A stretch of DNA of 26,112 nucleotides from Actinomycetota bacterium (GCA_947463335.1 CANHRF010000002.1:1-26112), one strand, 5' to 3'. Counted from the first letter of the stretch, positions 15,669 to 23,926 are shown. The notes: generated by a model from the sequence alone, not told the origin. Translations and numbers: made by a program.

Positions 15669-16321
15669 AATATCTCCAAAATTGAGTAAGTGGCACTTCT
15701 GTAACTTTCAGCAACCTCACTCGACTTATTTTCTGTTAGTACAGAGAGCGCTCCCTTTATCAAACCGTCAATTGCGCTGTCATTGATCAATGAGACATCC
15801 AGAACCGGAGCGATATCTTTTTCAAGAACTTCACCTATAGCGATGGCGGTTACTTCAATATCGGTCATTGCCCGCAGCTGAAATAAAGCTCGCAAAGAAT
15901 GGAGCGATCCATCAACAGGTGTAAAGATGTGGTCGGCCACAGTGAGAGCTAGTTTTAGTGATTGGGAAAACGATGGAGGAAGGTCGAGGACGACTAGATC
16001 AAAAGGTTCTGGTAACTCCTTTAAAAACAGGGCAAGTGCATCGCTATTTAGATTGGTAGTCAGTCGAGAATCAGCTGCAATAAATGAAAATCTTTCAGCG
16101 GTTAAATCTAAATTCTCACTGCTGATGGATTTACCGCTTAAGTGATCTGCGATAGTTAGGCGAGGATTTTCAAATCCCAATCGAAAAGTTAGTGATCCAG
16201 CTGGATCTAAATCAATCAAGAGAGTTTTCTTTCCGAATTCTGCTGCCGCAACTGAGATTGCGTGGGACAGAGTTGTCTTACCAACTCCCCCGGCAGGGCT
16301 CGCAATTGCAATAACCTTCAT
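15656..16321 (-). CDS. ParA/Soj-like P-loop ATPase with atypical Walker A
   Basis: A 221-residue SIMIBI-class ATPase of the ParA/MinD superfamily. It begins MKVIAIASPAGGVGKTT: the phosphate-binding Lys15 is present, but the 'signature' lysine at the start of the deviant Walker A motif (usually KGGVGKT) is Ala10. Walker A' is LLIDLDPAGS and the switch region is VVLDLPPS. Typical ParA proteins use the signature lysine for dimer-dependent hydrolysis, so activity may differ here. No parB gene or parS-like site is adjacent, which argues against a plain chromosome-partition role. ATG at 16321 overlaps the MpaB-like stop (ATGA). A ParA-like gene near rhlE is also seen in Mycobacterium (Rv3213c). Cellular role unknown. 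Confidence 0.85.
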   Translation of the reverse strand: MKVIAIASPAGGVGKTTLSHAISVAAAEFGKKTLLIDLDPAGSLTFRLGFENPRLTIADHLSGKSISSENLDLTAERFSFIAADSRLTTNLNSDALALFLKELPEPFDLVVLDLPPSFSQSLKLALTVADHIFTPVDGSLHSLRALFQLRAMTDIEVTAIAIGEVLEKDIAPVLDVSLINDSAIDGLIKGALSVLTENKSSEVAESYRSATYSILEILGLE

Positions 16322-17130
16322 TTAGAACTCACCAAATCCCATCGCTTCAAAGCCGCTTTATAAATGGGTGGCGCAAGAATCGCATCAGGGATTACCTCAA
16401 TTGCGGATCGAATAGCTTTTAGAGAGAAATCTGTCGCCATATTCTGACCGGGCAGTTGAGGTGTTCCATAAAGTGAACGCGCCCATGCAGGTAATGAACT
16501 TCCAGCGATCAACGCAAGCGATGCCCAAGCCGGTGCGGCTGGAGTTGCAAAGCGAACCGCGTTTGGGAGCGGTGGAATAGTTAAGAAGAGCGCAGCGCGT
16601 TTAGCATCTTCAGATGCGCTAAGTTCAGGTGAAATATCAGAGAAATACTTCTGCATTTGGCTAACTGTTGCCGGAACTTTCTCTGAATTGACGCCGACTA
16701 ATTGGGCAAAGAGAACCATTTCAGCGACATATTGATCTGCTTCTACTTCATCTATTGATACGCCTGATCGAAGCGCCACATCCAAGAATGAATCAACCAT
16801 TGACATATGAACCCAAAGCAATAGGTGCGGATCATCTAGACCTAGCGTCGTATGTATCTTTCTTACCCGCGCCGCTAAGGCGAAGGCTTCTTCGCTGCTG
16901 CCAAAGGTGATCGTTGAAACATAATCTCCAGTGCGTTGCAATCTGCCCCAAGCATCTTCTCGAAAGTTAGAGTTCTTTGCGACCCCATCCATCGCTGCGG
17001 GGTGCAGGGCTTGTTGCAAGAGCGCTCTAATACCGCCTACCGCCATGGCTGGATCAGAATGAATCCGCCAGGTGATTGAGTCAGGAGCAAAGAGTCCACG
17101 TGGATCAGCAGAGGCAGGAAGCGTATTCAT
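16318..17130 (-). CDS. MpaB/DUF2236-family protein (putative oxygenase)
   Basis: A 270-residue protein of the DUF2236/MpaB family, named after latex-clearing protein and mycophenolic-acid oxygenase relatives. Family blocks are visible: ALLQQALHPAAMDGV near residue 40, GRLQRTGDYVSTITFG, VRKIHTTLG, and DPHLLLWVHMSMVDSFLD, with several His and Arg residues in positions typical for haem or metal binding. The C-terminal third is variable. The substrate is unknown, and an enzymatic role is inferred from characterised relatives only. It starts at ATG 17130, 11 bp after marC, with no clear Shine-Dalgarno. It overlaps the ParA-like gene by four bases. Confidence 0.82.
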   Translation of the reverse strand: MNTLPASADPRGLFAPDSITWRIHSDPAMAVGGIRALLQQALHPAAMDGVAKNSNFREDAWGRLQRTGDYVSTITFGSSEEAFALAARVRKIHTTLGLDDPHLLLWVHMSMVDSFLDVALRSGVSIDEVEADQYVAEMVLFAQLVGVNSEKVPATVSQMQKYFSDISPELSASEDAKRAALFLTIPPLPNAVRFATPAAPAWASLALIAGSSLPAWARSLYGTPQLPGQNMATDFSLKAIRSAIEVIPDAILAPPIYKAALKRWDLVSSK

Positions 17131-17141
17131 CTTGAGATCAC

Positions 17142-17759
17142 TTACTGCGATGTAAATGCTTTGATTGCATCTACCAACATTTGAACCGCAATCGCCGCGA
17201 GTAGTAAACCTGCAATACGTGCAAGAAGAGTAACGCCAGAATCTTTAATGATGCTCAAGATGGTAGTTGAGGCCATTAATGAAACTGCTATGACTATATG
17301 AACGGCTACTACTGCCGCAATCAAGCCAAAACTTTGTGCTGGGGTTTCAATTTGCTGAACGAAAATCATGGTCGCAACTATCGCGCCCGGGCCAGCGAGT
17401 AAAGGAGTGCCTAGCGGCACCAGCGCAATATTCTTATTCTTTGAGTCATCGCCACCCATATCTCGCCCAGTTAAGAGTTCTAGAGATACATAAAGCAATA
17501 ACAACCCACCTGCAGCTTGTAGCGCTTCTATTGAAACGTTCATGTATTCCAGAATTACTCTTCCAAAGAGCGAGAAGAAGGTAATTACTACAAGTGAAAC
17601 GAGCGCTGCTTGCCAGGCTAACTGAACGCGCTCCTTCTTTGATTTATCTGCGACTAGGCCGAGGAAGATTGGCGTTGCACCTGGTGGATCGAGAATAACT
17701 AGCAGAGTTACAAATGCTTGGATCGAAAAGGTAAGGGTGCTAACTTCAACTGCGTTCAT
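17142..17759 (-). CDS. MarC-family integral membrane protein
   Basis: A 205-residue protein of the MarC/UPF0056 family with about six membrane helices. The family block LLVILDPPGATPIFLGL sits in the first helix region, followed by the loop KSKKERVQLAWQAALVS; FSLFGRVILEYM and GTPLLAGPGAIVATMI follow. Function is unsettled in the family; an early link to multiple antibiotic resistance was later doubted. ATG at 17759 overlaps the PHP-gene stop by four bases (ATGA), placing it in the EamA-PHP-MarC-MpaB-ParA run. Confidence 0.92.
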   Translation of the reverse strand: MNAVEVSTLTFSIQAFVTLLVILDPPGATPIFLGLVADKSKKERVQLAWQAALVSLVVITFFSLFGRVILEYMNVSIEALQAAGGLLLLYVSLELLTGRDMGGDDSKNKNIALVPLGTPLLAGPGAIVATMIFVQQIETPAQSFGLIAAVVAVHIVIAVSLMASTTILSIIKDSGVTLLARIAGLLLAAIAVQMLVDAIKAFTSQ

Positions 17760-18604
17760 TTCCTTACCACCCTTCGTGCATTAGCTAAAGTTTCCAGACG
17801 CTCCCATTCTTTGGGATCTGTGAGATTCTCGCCTAAGGCATTGAGTTTACCGTTTCCGTGGTAATCACTCGACCCAGTTTTTACTAGCGATAATTGATCT
17901 GCTATCTCGATCAACTGTTCACGCTCATTCTGGGAATGATCTCGGTGATTTACTTCAATTCCATTTAATCCCGCTGCCACAAGATCAATGAAGGTCGCCG
18001 AGGAAATTATCTCCCCTCTTCGGGAAGCGAAGGGGTGGGCAATAACTGCAACCCCTCCAGCTTTTCTGATCTGAGAAATCGCGCTCTCTGGCGTCGGTGC
18101 CGCGTGAGTTACATAGTATTTAGAACCATTGTGAAGCAAATCTACAAATGCTTCATCTCGTGAAGCGATGATCTTATTATTTACAAGGGCATCTGCCAGG
18201 TGGGGACGTCCGAGAGTTGCGCCTTCTGGGGTGGCGGCAATTACATCTTCCATAGTTATTGCAATTCCATCGGCGGCCATAAGTTCGACCATCTTGCGCA
18301 TTCGTGGAATTCGCGTATCTCGAGAATCGGTGAGCATTGCTTGTAGATCGGGATCTTCGCCATCAAAGAGCAGCCCCAAGATATGAACACTGGTGCCCTC
18401 AGAAGTTAGAGTAGAAATTTCGGCTCCTAGGACAAGCGACATAGGTGCACGCAGCGCTGCAATTGCTTCGCTCCAGCCAGATGTGGTGTCGTGATCAGTA
18501 ATTGCCAAAGTTGTTATCCCGGAAGAGAGCGCTTTATTAATCAACTGAGCAGGTGTATCAGTGCCATCACTGGCTGTCGTGTGGGTGTGCAGATCAATCA
18601 TCAT
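17756..18604 (-). CDS. PHP-domain phosphoesterase (RNase AM/TrpH-like)
   Basis: A 282-residue PHP-domain metallohydrolase. The N-terminal metal motifs DLHTHTTASDG (H6, H8) and ITDHDTTSGW (D37, H38, D39) are followed by HPFASRRGE, EVNHRDHS and the C-terminal SDYHG, so the set of metal-binding His and Asp residues looks complete. Characterised relatives hydrolyse 3',5'-nucleotide bisphosphates or degrade RNA 5' to 3' (YciV/TrpH). Two adjacent ATG codons (18604, 18601) are both possible starts; the first overlaps the EamA-gene stop (TAATG). The stop overlaps the marC start. Confidence 0.9.
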   Translation of the reverse strand: MMIDLHTHTTASDGTDTPAQLINKALSSGITTLAITDHDTTSGWSEAIAALRAPMSLVLGAEISTLTSEGTSVHILGLLFDGEDPDLQAMLTDSRDTRIPRMRKMVELMAADGIAITMEDVIAATPEGATLGRPHLADALVNNKIIASRDEAFVDLLHNGSKYYVTHAAPTPESAISQIRKAGGVAVIAHPFASRRGEIISSATFIDLVAAGLNGIEVNHRDHSQNEREQLIEIADQLSLVKTGSSDYHGNGKLNALGENLTDPKEWERLETLANARRVVRK

Positions 18605-19506
18605 TACTCGTCAATCATTACGCGTGTGGGTCTCGTTCGCAAGACAACAAGTACACACCCAATGAGAATTAACACGATTCCGGGGATAACACCTGCGGGT
18701 GGTCGTTGATCTAGCCACCAAAATGCAATGATGGAACTTACCGGAACTTCAAAGAAGACAATTAGTGAGACAACGGCGGGAGAGACTCGCTTTAATACTG
18801 AGTTAAACATTGTGTGGCCAAGAATTTGCGCGCCAAAAATCAAACCTAAAGCAATCAACCATTCGCGTGATTCAAAGTCGAAAATCTCGTTTCCTGCGAT
18901 AAGCGCCATCGGTAGTGCTGTAAATGCGCAAACGAAATAACAAATCGATGTGTACGTTGAAGTCTCTAAAGTATGTTGTGCGCGCGCGCCAAACATCATG
19001 TAAACCGCGGCAAGTGCAGCCGATAAAAGCGCTGCTAAATCACCTAGGAACGCGCGAAGGGATATTTGCAAATCAATTCCTGAGATAAGCAAAACTCCGG
19101 CAAAACTCACCAACATTCCCAGCCACGCTCGCGAAGGAATTACTCCACCAGTCATCTTTACAAAGAGCGCAGCAAAGATAGGTTGCAGCGCAACGAGGGC
19201 GGTACCCGCTGCAACAGTTGTCATTCGCATTGCCAAGAAGAACGCCACGAAATGAATTGCTAAGGTGAAACCAGCCAATATCGCCCATTTTGCGCCAGTG
19301 CGGTCTATGCGATGGCGAAGTGCAAATGGTGCGGTAACCAAAGCGCCACCAAGATTTCGCCAAAAGATGAGAGTCAGGATCGGCATCGCGCTAATTGCGA
19401 TTAGCGGGCCGGAAGTTCCGATAGCGAAAATTCCCAGACCTAAACGAATTAGATCTGGACGGGCAGGAATCTGAGTGTGGTTATCTCGAGATAAAGGCTG
19501 CGACAT
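18604..19506 (-). CDS. EamA/DMT-superfamily permease
   Basis: A 300-residue transporter with about ten helices in two EamA repeats. The first repeat has LIFWRNLGGALVTAPFAL and FLAMRMTTVAAGTALVALQPIFAALF; the second has YTSICYFVCAFTALPMAL, LGHTMFNSVLKRVSPAVVSLIVFFEVPVSSIIA and a Pro-Gly-rich turn. It is probably a metabolite exporter or uptake carrier; the substrate is unknown. ATG at 19506 (MSQPLSRDN) is preferred over an in-frame TTG 15 codons upstream, which would run into the divergent gene's Shine-Dalgarno. A TACGGT box lies seven bases before this ATG, so the mRNA may be leaderless. It is the first gene of its five-gene run. Confidence 0.9.
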   Translation of the reverse strand: MSQPLSRDNHTQIPARPDLIRLGLGIFAIGTSGPLIAISAMPILTLIFWRNLGGALVTAPFALRHRIDRTGAKWAILAGFTLAIHFVAFFLAMRMTTVAAGTALVALQPIFAALFVKMTGGVIPSRAWLGMLVSFAGVLLISGIDLQISLRAFLGDLAALLSAALAAVYMMFGARAQHTLETSTYTSICYFVCAFTALPMALIAGNEIFDFESREWLIALGLIFGAQILGHTMFNSVLKRVSPAVVSLIVFFEVPVSSIIAFWWLDQRPPAGVIPGIVLILIGCVLVVLRTRPTRVMIDE

Positions 19507-19553
19507 AGATGTAACCGTAGCCGATACTCTTAGACAATGAAGGGAGGCCAAAA

Positions 19554-20903
19554 ATGAGTGGCAATCTATTAAATCGCGTCTTTATAGCTCGACTTGCAGG
19601 AACTGCAGTTTTTGATCCAAATGGAGATCCTGTTGGCAAAGTTCGTGATGCCGTTGCGACGCTTCGTTCCAATAACCAGCCGGCACGTATTCTTGGCTTG
19701 GTCGTTGAAGTTCCTCTTCGCCGTCGCGTCTTTGTGCCTATTACCCGAGTTACATCTATTGAATCTGGTGCGGTAGTCATCACTGGACTTGTAAACATGC
19801 GCCGTTTTGAATCTCGTGCAGGCGAATTGCTGGTCCTTGGAGATTTACTGGATCGCTCAATTACCTTAATCGATGGCAATGAACCAGTCGTTGTTGAAGA
19901 TATGGGAATGGAACAAACTCGCACAGGAGATTGGTTCATTAATCGCGTGCACGTTATGAGAAAGGGCAGCCGCCTGCGCCGGAAAGGCGCGACATCAACT
20001 GTTGCCTGGGAAGAAGTGACGGGCTTTACGCATCCAGAACACAATCAAGGTGTCACTAATTTACTTTCAACGATTAATAATCTACGCGCTGCTGATTTAG
20101 CGGCAGTAATACAAGATTTAAATCCAAAGCGTCGCATAGAAGTTGCACGTGCGTTAGATGACGAACGCTTAGCTGATGTATTGCAAGAAATGGATGAAGC
20201 AGAACGAGTTGCTTTACTTGCCGAGTTAGAAGGCGAACGCGCTGCCGATGTTCTTGGCGAAATGGATCCAGATGATGCGGCAGATTTATTGCGTGAAGTG
20301 GGCGAAGAGCGCGCACAAGCTCTCATTGAACTTATGGAGCCAGAAGATGCCGAGGATGTTCTTCGCTTAATGACTTACGAGGATTACTCCGCAGGCGGAA
20401 TGATGACGACGGAGCCAATTGTTATGAGCGCTGACTACTCAGTTGCAGATGCGCTAGCTAGCGTACGTGCACGTGAAGTTTCACCTGCCCTTGCTTCTCA
20501 AGTCTTTGTTTGCCGCCAACCCCTAGAAACTCCGACCGGTCGCTTTATCGGAATGGTTCATTACCAGCGTTTACTGCGTGAGCCACCATCAACTCTTCTA
20601 GGTTCAATCGTGGACACAGATACTCAGGGGTTAAATCCCAACGCATCGTTACATGAAGTTTCGTCATACTTAGCTAGTTACAACTTGCTCTCGGTTCCAG
20701 TTGTAGATGCCAATGAGCGCCTGCTTGGGGCGGTAACTGTCGATGACGTACTTGACCATTTACTACCTGAGAACTGGCGTTTGGAACACCGCGATTCAAC
20801 TCGGGGTTCTTCGCCAAAGTTAGATCTCGCTGATGTGACTGGCACAGAAGTGGATCAGAGAGATATTGAATTAGATAAAGCTATGGAAGAGGAGGCGCGC
20901 TAA
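19554..20903 (+). CDS. PRC-barrel/MgtE-N/CBS-domain protein (soluble, Rv1232c-like)
   Basis: A 449-residue protein with three parts. Two PRC-barrel-like segments (~8-75 and ~85-155, VFDPNGDPVGKVRDAV and DLLDRSITLIDG) come first. An MgtE N-terminal helical domain (~165-270) carries repeated units of the form ALDDERLADVLQEMDEAERVALL. Paired CBS domains (~275-400) follow, with YSAGGMMTTEPIVM and LLSVPVVDANERLLGAVTVDDVLDHLL. There is no MgtE membrane channel, so this is not itself a magnesium channel; it may be a soluble sensor or regulator. The ATG has a strong Shine-Dalgarno (GGGAGG, 19542-19547). The stop overlaps the DUF1003 start (TAATG). The pair, facing mrp, also occurs in Mycobacterium (Rv1229c-Rv1232c region). 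Ligand unknown. Confidence 0.88.
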   Translation: MSGNLLNRVFIARLAGTAVFDPNGDPVGKVRDAVATLRSNNQPARILGLVVEVPLRRRVFVPITRVTSIESGAVVITGLVNMRRFESRAGELLVLGDLLDRSITLIDGNEPVVVEDMGMEQTRTGDWFINRVHVMRKGSRLRRKGATSTVAWEEVTGFTHPEHNQGVTNLLSTINNLRAADLAAVIQDLNPKRRIEVARALDDERLADVLQEMDEAERVALLAELEGERAADVLGEMDPDDAADLLREVGEERAQALIELMEPEDAEDVLRLMTYEDYSAGGMMTTEPIVMSADYSVADALASVRAREVSPALASQVFVCRQPLETPTGRFIGMVHYQRLLREPPSTLLGSIVDTDTQGLNPNASLHEVSSYLASYNLLSVPVVDANERLLGAVTVDDVLDHLLPENWRLEHRDSTRGSSPKLDLADVTGTEVDQRDIELDKAMEEEAR

Positions 20904-21403
20904 TGGCACGTTCAATCAATACACGCAATAGCGGTTTAGACACCCCTCGTGAATCACGACGTTCGCTTCGCCCAAATTACGATCCAGAAGTTTTTGGAAG
21001 AATTTCAGAACGTTTCGCCCGTTTCTTAGGTACAGCAAGATTCCTTGTTTACATGACAGCCTTTGTTCTTTCTTGGGTACTCTGGAATTTTCTGGCTCCG
21101 CGTGACCTGCGTTTCGATGACTATCCATTTATCTTCTTAACTCTGATTTTATCTTTACAAGCTTCTTACGCCGCTCCCCTAATTTTGCTTGCCCAGAATC
21201 GTCAAGCAGATCGTGATCGCATCTCGTTAAATGAGGATCGCGCACAGAATTCACGCTCTGTCGCTGATACCGAATATCTCACCCGTGAATTAGCTAGCTT
21301 GCGTATCGCCCTTGGTGAAGTTGCTACTCGTGACTTTATGCGAAATGAACTTGAAGACTTATTAAAAGATTTACGTACTAAGCCCGAGTCTGACGCCAAG
21401 TAA
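20903..21403 (+). CDS. DUF1003 family membrane protein
   Basis: A 166-residue protein with two membrane helices (~46-64 and ~76-98). The family signature between and after them is visible: PFIFLTLILSLQASYAAPLILLAQNRQADRDR. The charged C-terminal half (SVADTEYLTRELASLRIALGEV) is likely a cytoplasmic coiled helix, and the N-terminus is basic. Function unknown. ATG overlaps the stop of the preceding CBS protein by one base, suggesting a joint role. The last 33 coding bases overlap the 3' end of mrp on the opposite strand. Confidence 0.92.
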   Translation: MARSINTRNSGLDTPRESRRSLRPNYDPEVFGRISERFARFLGTARFLVYMTAFVLSWVLWNFLAPRDLRFDDYPFIFLTLILSLQASYAAPLILLAQNRQADRDRISLNEDRAQNSRSVADTEYLTRELASLRIALGEVATRDFMRNELEDLLKDLRTKPESDAK

Positions 21404-22492
21404 AGAGCTAGATCTAACGATCAACTTCTCAGAAATTGCAGCGATCGCTTTTGCACTTGGTGAATCTGGTTCAGCAACCACTATAGGTTTTCCATCATCT
21501 CCACCTGTGCGCAAATCTGTACTGAATGGAACCTTGCCAAGTAATGGAACATCGCTACCAACTAAGTTGGAGAGTCGAGCCGCGGTTTCTTCTCCGCCAC
21601 CAGAACCAAATAATGAAATCTCATCCCTGCAATGTGGGCAAGGGAAAGCTGACATATTTTCAATTACGCCAATAACTCTTTGGTGAATCTGATGTGCGAT
21701 TCGGCCAGCACGTTCAGCAACTTCGGCCGCTGCAATCTGTGGCGTTGTGACCACCAAGATTTCAGAAGTTGGAATCAGCTGTCCTAGCGAAATTGCTAAA
21801 TCTCCGGTACCTGGAGGTAGATCAATTAAGAGAAGATCTAAATCTCCCCAATAAGCATCAGATAAGAGCTGCTCAAGGACGCGGTGCAAAAGCGGGCCGC
21901 GATATGCCACGGCATCTGCGCGCTCTGGCTTAAACATCTCCATAGAAACAACTTTTACGCCATAAGACTCAAGCGGAATAAACATCTGATCGATCGCGGT
22001 TGGACGCTGTCCCATTAGATTCATTAAACGCGGAATGGAATGTCCGTAAACATCGGCATCTAAAATTCCAACTCGGAGGCCACGTTGGGCGGCAGATATC
22101 GCCAAATTTGTTGTGAGTGAGGATTTACCAACTCCCCCTTTACCAGAGGCGACTCCAATAACTCGAGTTAAGGAGTCAGGTTGCGCAAAGGGAATAAATT
22201 TTTCGCGTCCGCCGCGCAACAACTTCTTAACGTTATTGCGCTGTTCTTCCGACATAACTCCAAAGACGATGGCCACTTCGTTGATTTCTGCAACCTTCGT
22301 GACCGCAGCGGTGATATCTGCTTTTAGGCGATCTTGCATGGGGCAGCCAGAAATTGTTAGCAATATCTTTATCTCAGCGACCGAACCGTTGATCGAAACT
22401 GACTCAACCATTCCGAGATCCGGAAGCGGGCGATGTAGTTCAGGGTCAGAAACGGTGGCTAGCGCTTCGTTAATCAAATCCAGAGTTGTCAT
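21371..22492 (-). CDS. mrp: Mrp/ApbC/NBP35-type Fe-S cluster carrier ATPase
   Basis: A 373-residue Mrp protein. The N-terminal MIP18/DUF59 domain (~1-85) has SDPELHRPLPDLGMV and the reactive Cys50 in ISGCPMQD. The P-loop ATPase follows, with the complete deviant Walker A GKGGVGKSS (117-125), LDADVYGHSIPRLM and LLIDLPPGTGD. The cluster-binding CPHC (C285, C288) sits in ENMSAFPCPHC. It loads or carries [4Fe-4S] clusters to apoproteins in the cytoplasm. ATG at 22492 overlaps the tatB stop (ATGA). The 3' end overlaps the convergent DUF1003 gene by 33 bases; the final residues GVRLGLST are encoded there. This position, after htrA-tatB and facing DUF1003/CBS genes, matches Mycobacterium. Confidence 0.95.
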   Translation of the reverse strand: MTTLDLINEALATVSDPELHRPLPDLGMVESVSINGSVAEIKILLTISGCPMQDRLKADITAAVTKVAEINEVAIVFGVMSEEQRNNVKKLLRGGREKFIPFAQPDSLTRVIGVASGKGGVGKSSLTTNLAISAAQRGLRVGILDADVYGHSIPRLMNLMGQRPTAIDQMFIPLESYGVKVVSMEMFKPERADAVAYRGPLLHRVLEQLLSDAYWGDLDLLLIDLPPGTGDLAISLGQLIPTSEILVVTTPQIAAAEVAERAGRIAHQIHQRVIGVIENMSAFPCPHCRDEISLFGSGGGEETAARLSNLVGSDVPLLGKVPFSTDLRTGGDDGKPIVVAEPDSPSAKAIAAISEKLIVRSSSLLGVRLGLST

Positions 22493-22791
22493 AGCAACTC
22501 TGGGTCGATCTTGGCCTTGAACTTCTGCGGAGCAGTGCCATCTTCCTCTAAAGCGTTAGTTATATGTTTTTTAATAAATTTCTTTGGGTGTAAATCAGAT
22601 GGCTTAAGATCTTCAAAACCTGGCCCTAAATTCTGGCGAAGTTCAGAAGTCGCAGTTTGGGAAATCCCCTTGATTTTCTTAATCATTCTTGCCGCATCGA
22701 CCGCTAAGTTAGGCATTCTCTCAGGTCCAACTAAAATTATGGCAAGCAGAGCTAGACCAAATATTTCACCAGCGCCGAAGTCAAAGAACAT
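22489..22791 (-). CDS. tatB: Sec-independent translocase component TatB
   Basis: A 100-residue TatA/TatB-family protein of the twin-arginine export system. It has one N-terminal membrane helix (FGLALLAIILVGPERMPNL, ~10-25, with the conserved Gly-Pro-Glu hinge), an amphipathic helix (DAARMIKKIKGIS) and a polar tail. GPERMPNLAVDAARMIK and the length favour TatB over TatA. The frame is open 36 codons further upstream but there overlaps htrA; ATG at 22791, four bases after the htrA stop, has a Shine-Dalgarno (AGGAAA) and gives the correct N-terminus MFFDFGAGEIFGL. The htrA-tatB order is as in Mycobacterium (Rv1223-Rv1224). tatA and tatC are not in this window. Confidence 0.92.
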   Translation of the reverse strand: MFFDFGAGEIFGLALLAIILVGPERMPNLAVDAARMIKKIKGISQTATSELRQNLGPGFEDLKPSDLHPKKFIKKHITNALEEDGTAPQKFKAKIDPELL

Positions 22792-22795
22792 AACT

Positions 22796-23926
22796 TTATT
22801 TTCCTGCATCCAGAACGACAGTTGTTGTCGCACTAACGCCATTGCGCGTGTATGTAAGTTCGACTTTATCGCCAACGTTCTTGGCGCGAATGGCCACAAT
22901 TAACTCATCCGCCGAACTTATCGTTCTTCCATCAAATTTAATGATTACATCTCCTGCTTTCAGGCCTGCTTTAGCGGCCGGCCCACCAGCCAGGATCGCT
23001 TTATCGTTCTTGGTGATTAAAGCGCCTTCGCCTTCAAATTTCATATCGATAGAGACGCCTAAGACCGGGTAAGTCGCCTTACCGTTCTTGATCAATTGAT
23101 CGGCGGTTTTACGTGCTTGGTTAATTGGTATTGCAAAGCCCAAACCAATTGAGCCACTCTGCGATCCAAATGCTGAACCCAAAGTCGCAATTGCTGAGTT
23201 AACGCCGATAACCGAACCCGTTGAATCAACTAGCGGACCACCAGAGTTACCTGGATTGATAGCTGCATCGGTTTGTAAAGCATTGATAAATGAATTTTCA
23301 CTTCCACTATCACCTGCAGTTACGGCGCGATTCTTAGCGCTGATAATTCCAAGGGTTACTGTTCCGGAGAGACCAAGCGGCGAGCCGATAGCGATAACTG
23401 AATCTCCAACTGCGACCTGATCGCTATCTCCAAATTGCAGAGCAGTTAAACCAGTAGCGGCAATCTTTAGTACCGCTAAATCATATGAAGAATCTCGTCC
23501 CACAACTTTGGCGGAGTATTTCTGACCGTTATTGAGAGTAACTTCAATACTTCCCTTGCGTTCGACCGCCTCTGAAATAACGTGGTTATTGGTGAGGATG
23601 TAACCAGTGCTTTCAATAACAAAACCAGTTCCGGTTGAGCCGCTATTTCTGCTACCTGATTCTATTGAAACAACGGATGGAATCACTCGCTTAGCAATAT
23701 CAGCGACTGAACCAGGGGCGCGCTCAACAGAGTCTGATGTGCGTGAAAGATTTATTGAATTTCCAAAGAGTGATCCGGATGATGAAGCGCCAAAAATTGA
23801 GCCAACTAACCCTGCGACAAATGCCAATAAAATCGCATTTGATCTTGTAATGAGATTTGATTTCCCATTCCTAGTTGCAGGTATCCACCAAGGGCCATTC
23901 GAGCCGGATGGTTGTGAGTTACTCAT
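22796..23926 (-). CDS. htrA: HtrA/DegP-like membrane-anchored serine protease
   Basis: A 376-residue envelope quality-control protease. It has a short cytoplasmic N-terminus, one membrane helix (~30-47), and a Ser-rich linker. A trypsin-like domain follows with the catalytic triad His115 (TNNHVI), Asp149 (SYDLAVLK) and Ser228 (GNSGGPL), and one PDZ domain (~285-374, AAKAGLKAGDVIIKFDGRTI). All catalytic residues are present. ATG at 23926 has AGGAAG eight bases upstream. It is 12 bp after the O-methyltransferase and four bases before tatB. In many Actinobacteria sigE and its anti-sigma gene rseA sit between these genes; neither is here. Confidence 0.95.
   Translation of the reverse strand: MSNSQPSGSNGPWWIPATRNGKSNLITRSNAILLAFVAGLVGSIFGASSSGSLFGNSINLSRTSDSVERAPGSVADIAKRVIPSVVSIESGSRNSGSTGTGFVIESTGYILTNNHVISEAVERKGSIEVTLNNGQKYSAKVVGRDSSYDLAVLKIAATGLTALQFGDSDQVAVGDSVIAIGSPLGLSGTVTLGIISAKNRAVTAGDSGSENSFINALQTDAAINPGNSGGPLVDSTGSVIGVNSAIATLGSAFGSQSGSIGLGFAIPINQARKTADQLIKNGKATYPVLGVSIDMKFEGEGALITKNDKAILAGGPAAKAGLKAGDVIIKFDGRTISSADELIVAIRAKNVGDKVELTYTRNGVSATTTVVLDAGK

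Noticed and set aside
18978..18989. Alternating GC tract (GCGCGCGCGC-like) within the EamA gene
   Set aside because: It encodes in-frame Ala-Arg-Ala residues of the permease and is short; no sign of a phase-variable repeat or Z-DNA function.
19481..19494. Perfect 14-base palindrome TTATCTCGAGATAA about 60 bases upstream of the CBS-protein gene
   Set aside because: It lies inside the EamA coding sequence, and about one or two perfect 14-base palindromes are expected by chance in 26 kb, so no operator is claimed.
19481..20044. Long antisense open frame opposite the CBS-protein gene
   Set aside because: Its translation is Arg/Ser/Thr-rich without any family pattern, and the plus-strand frame has clear MgtE-N and CBS domains; it is a shadow of codon bias.
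22792..22899. Longer tatB frame overlapping htrA
   Set aside because: The ATG at 22791 has a Shine-Dalgarno and gives a standard TatB N-terminus; the extension would put 36 unrelated residues before the membrane helix.
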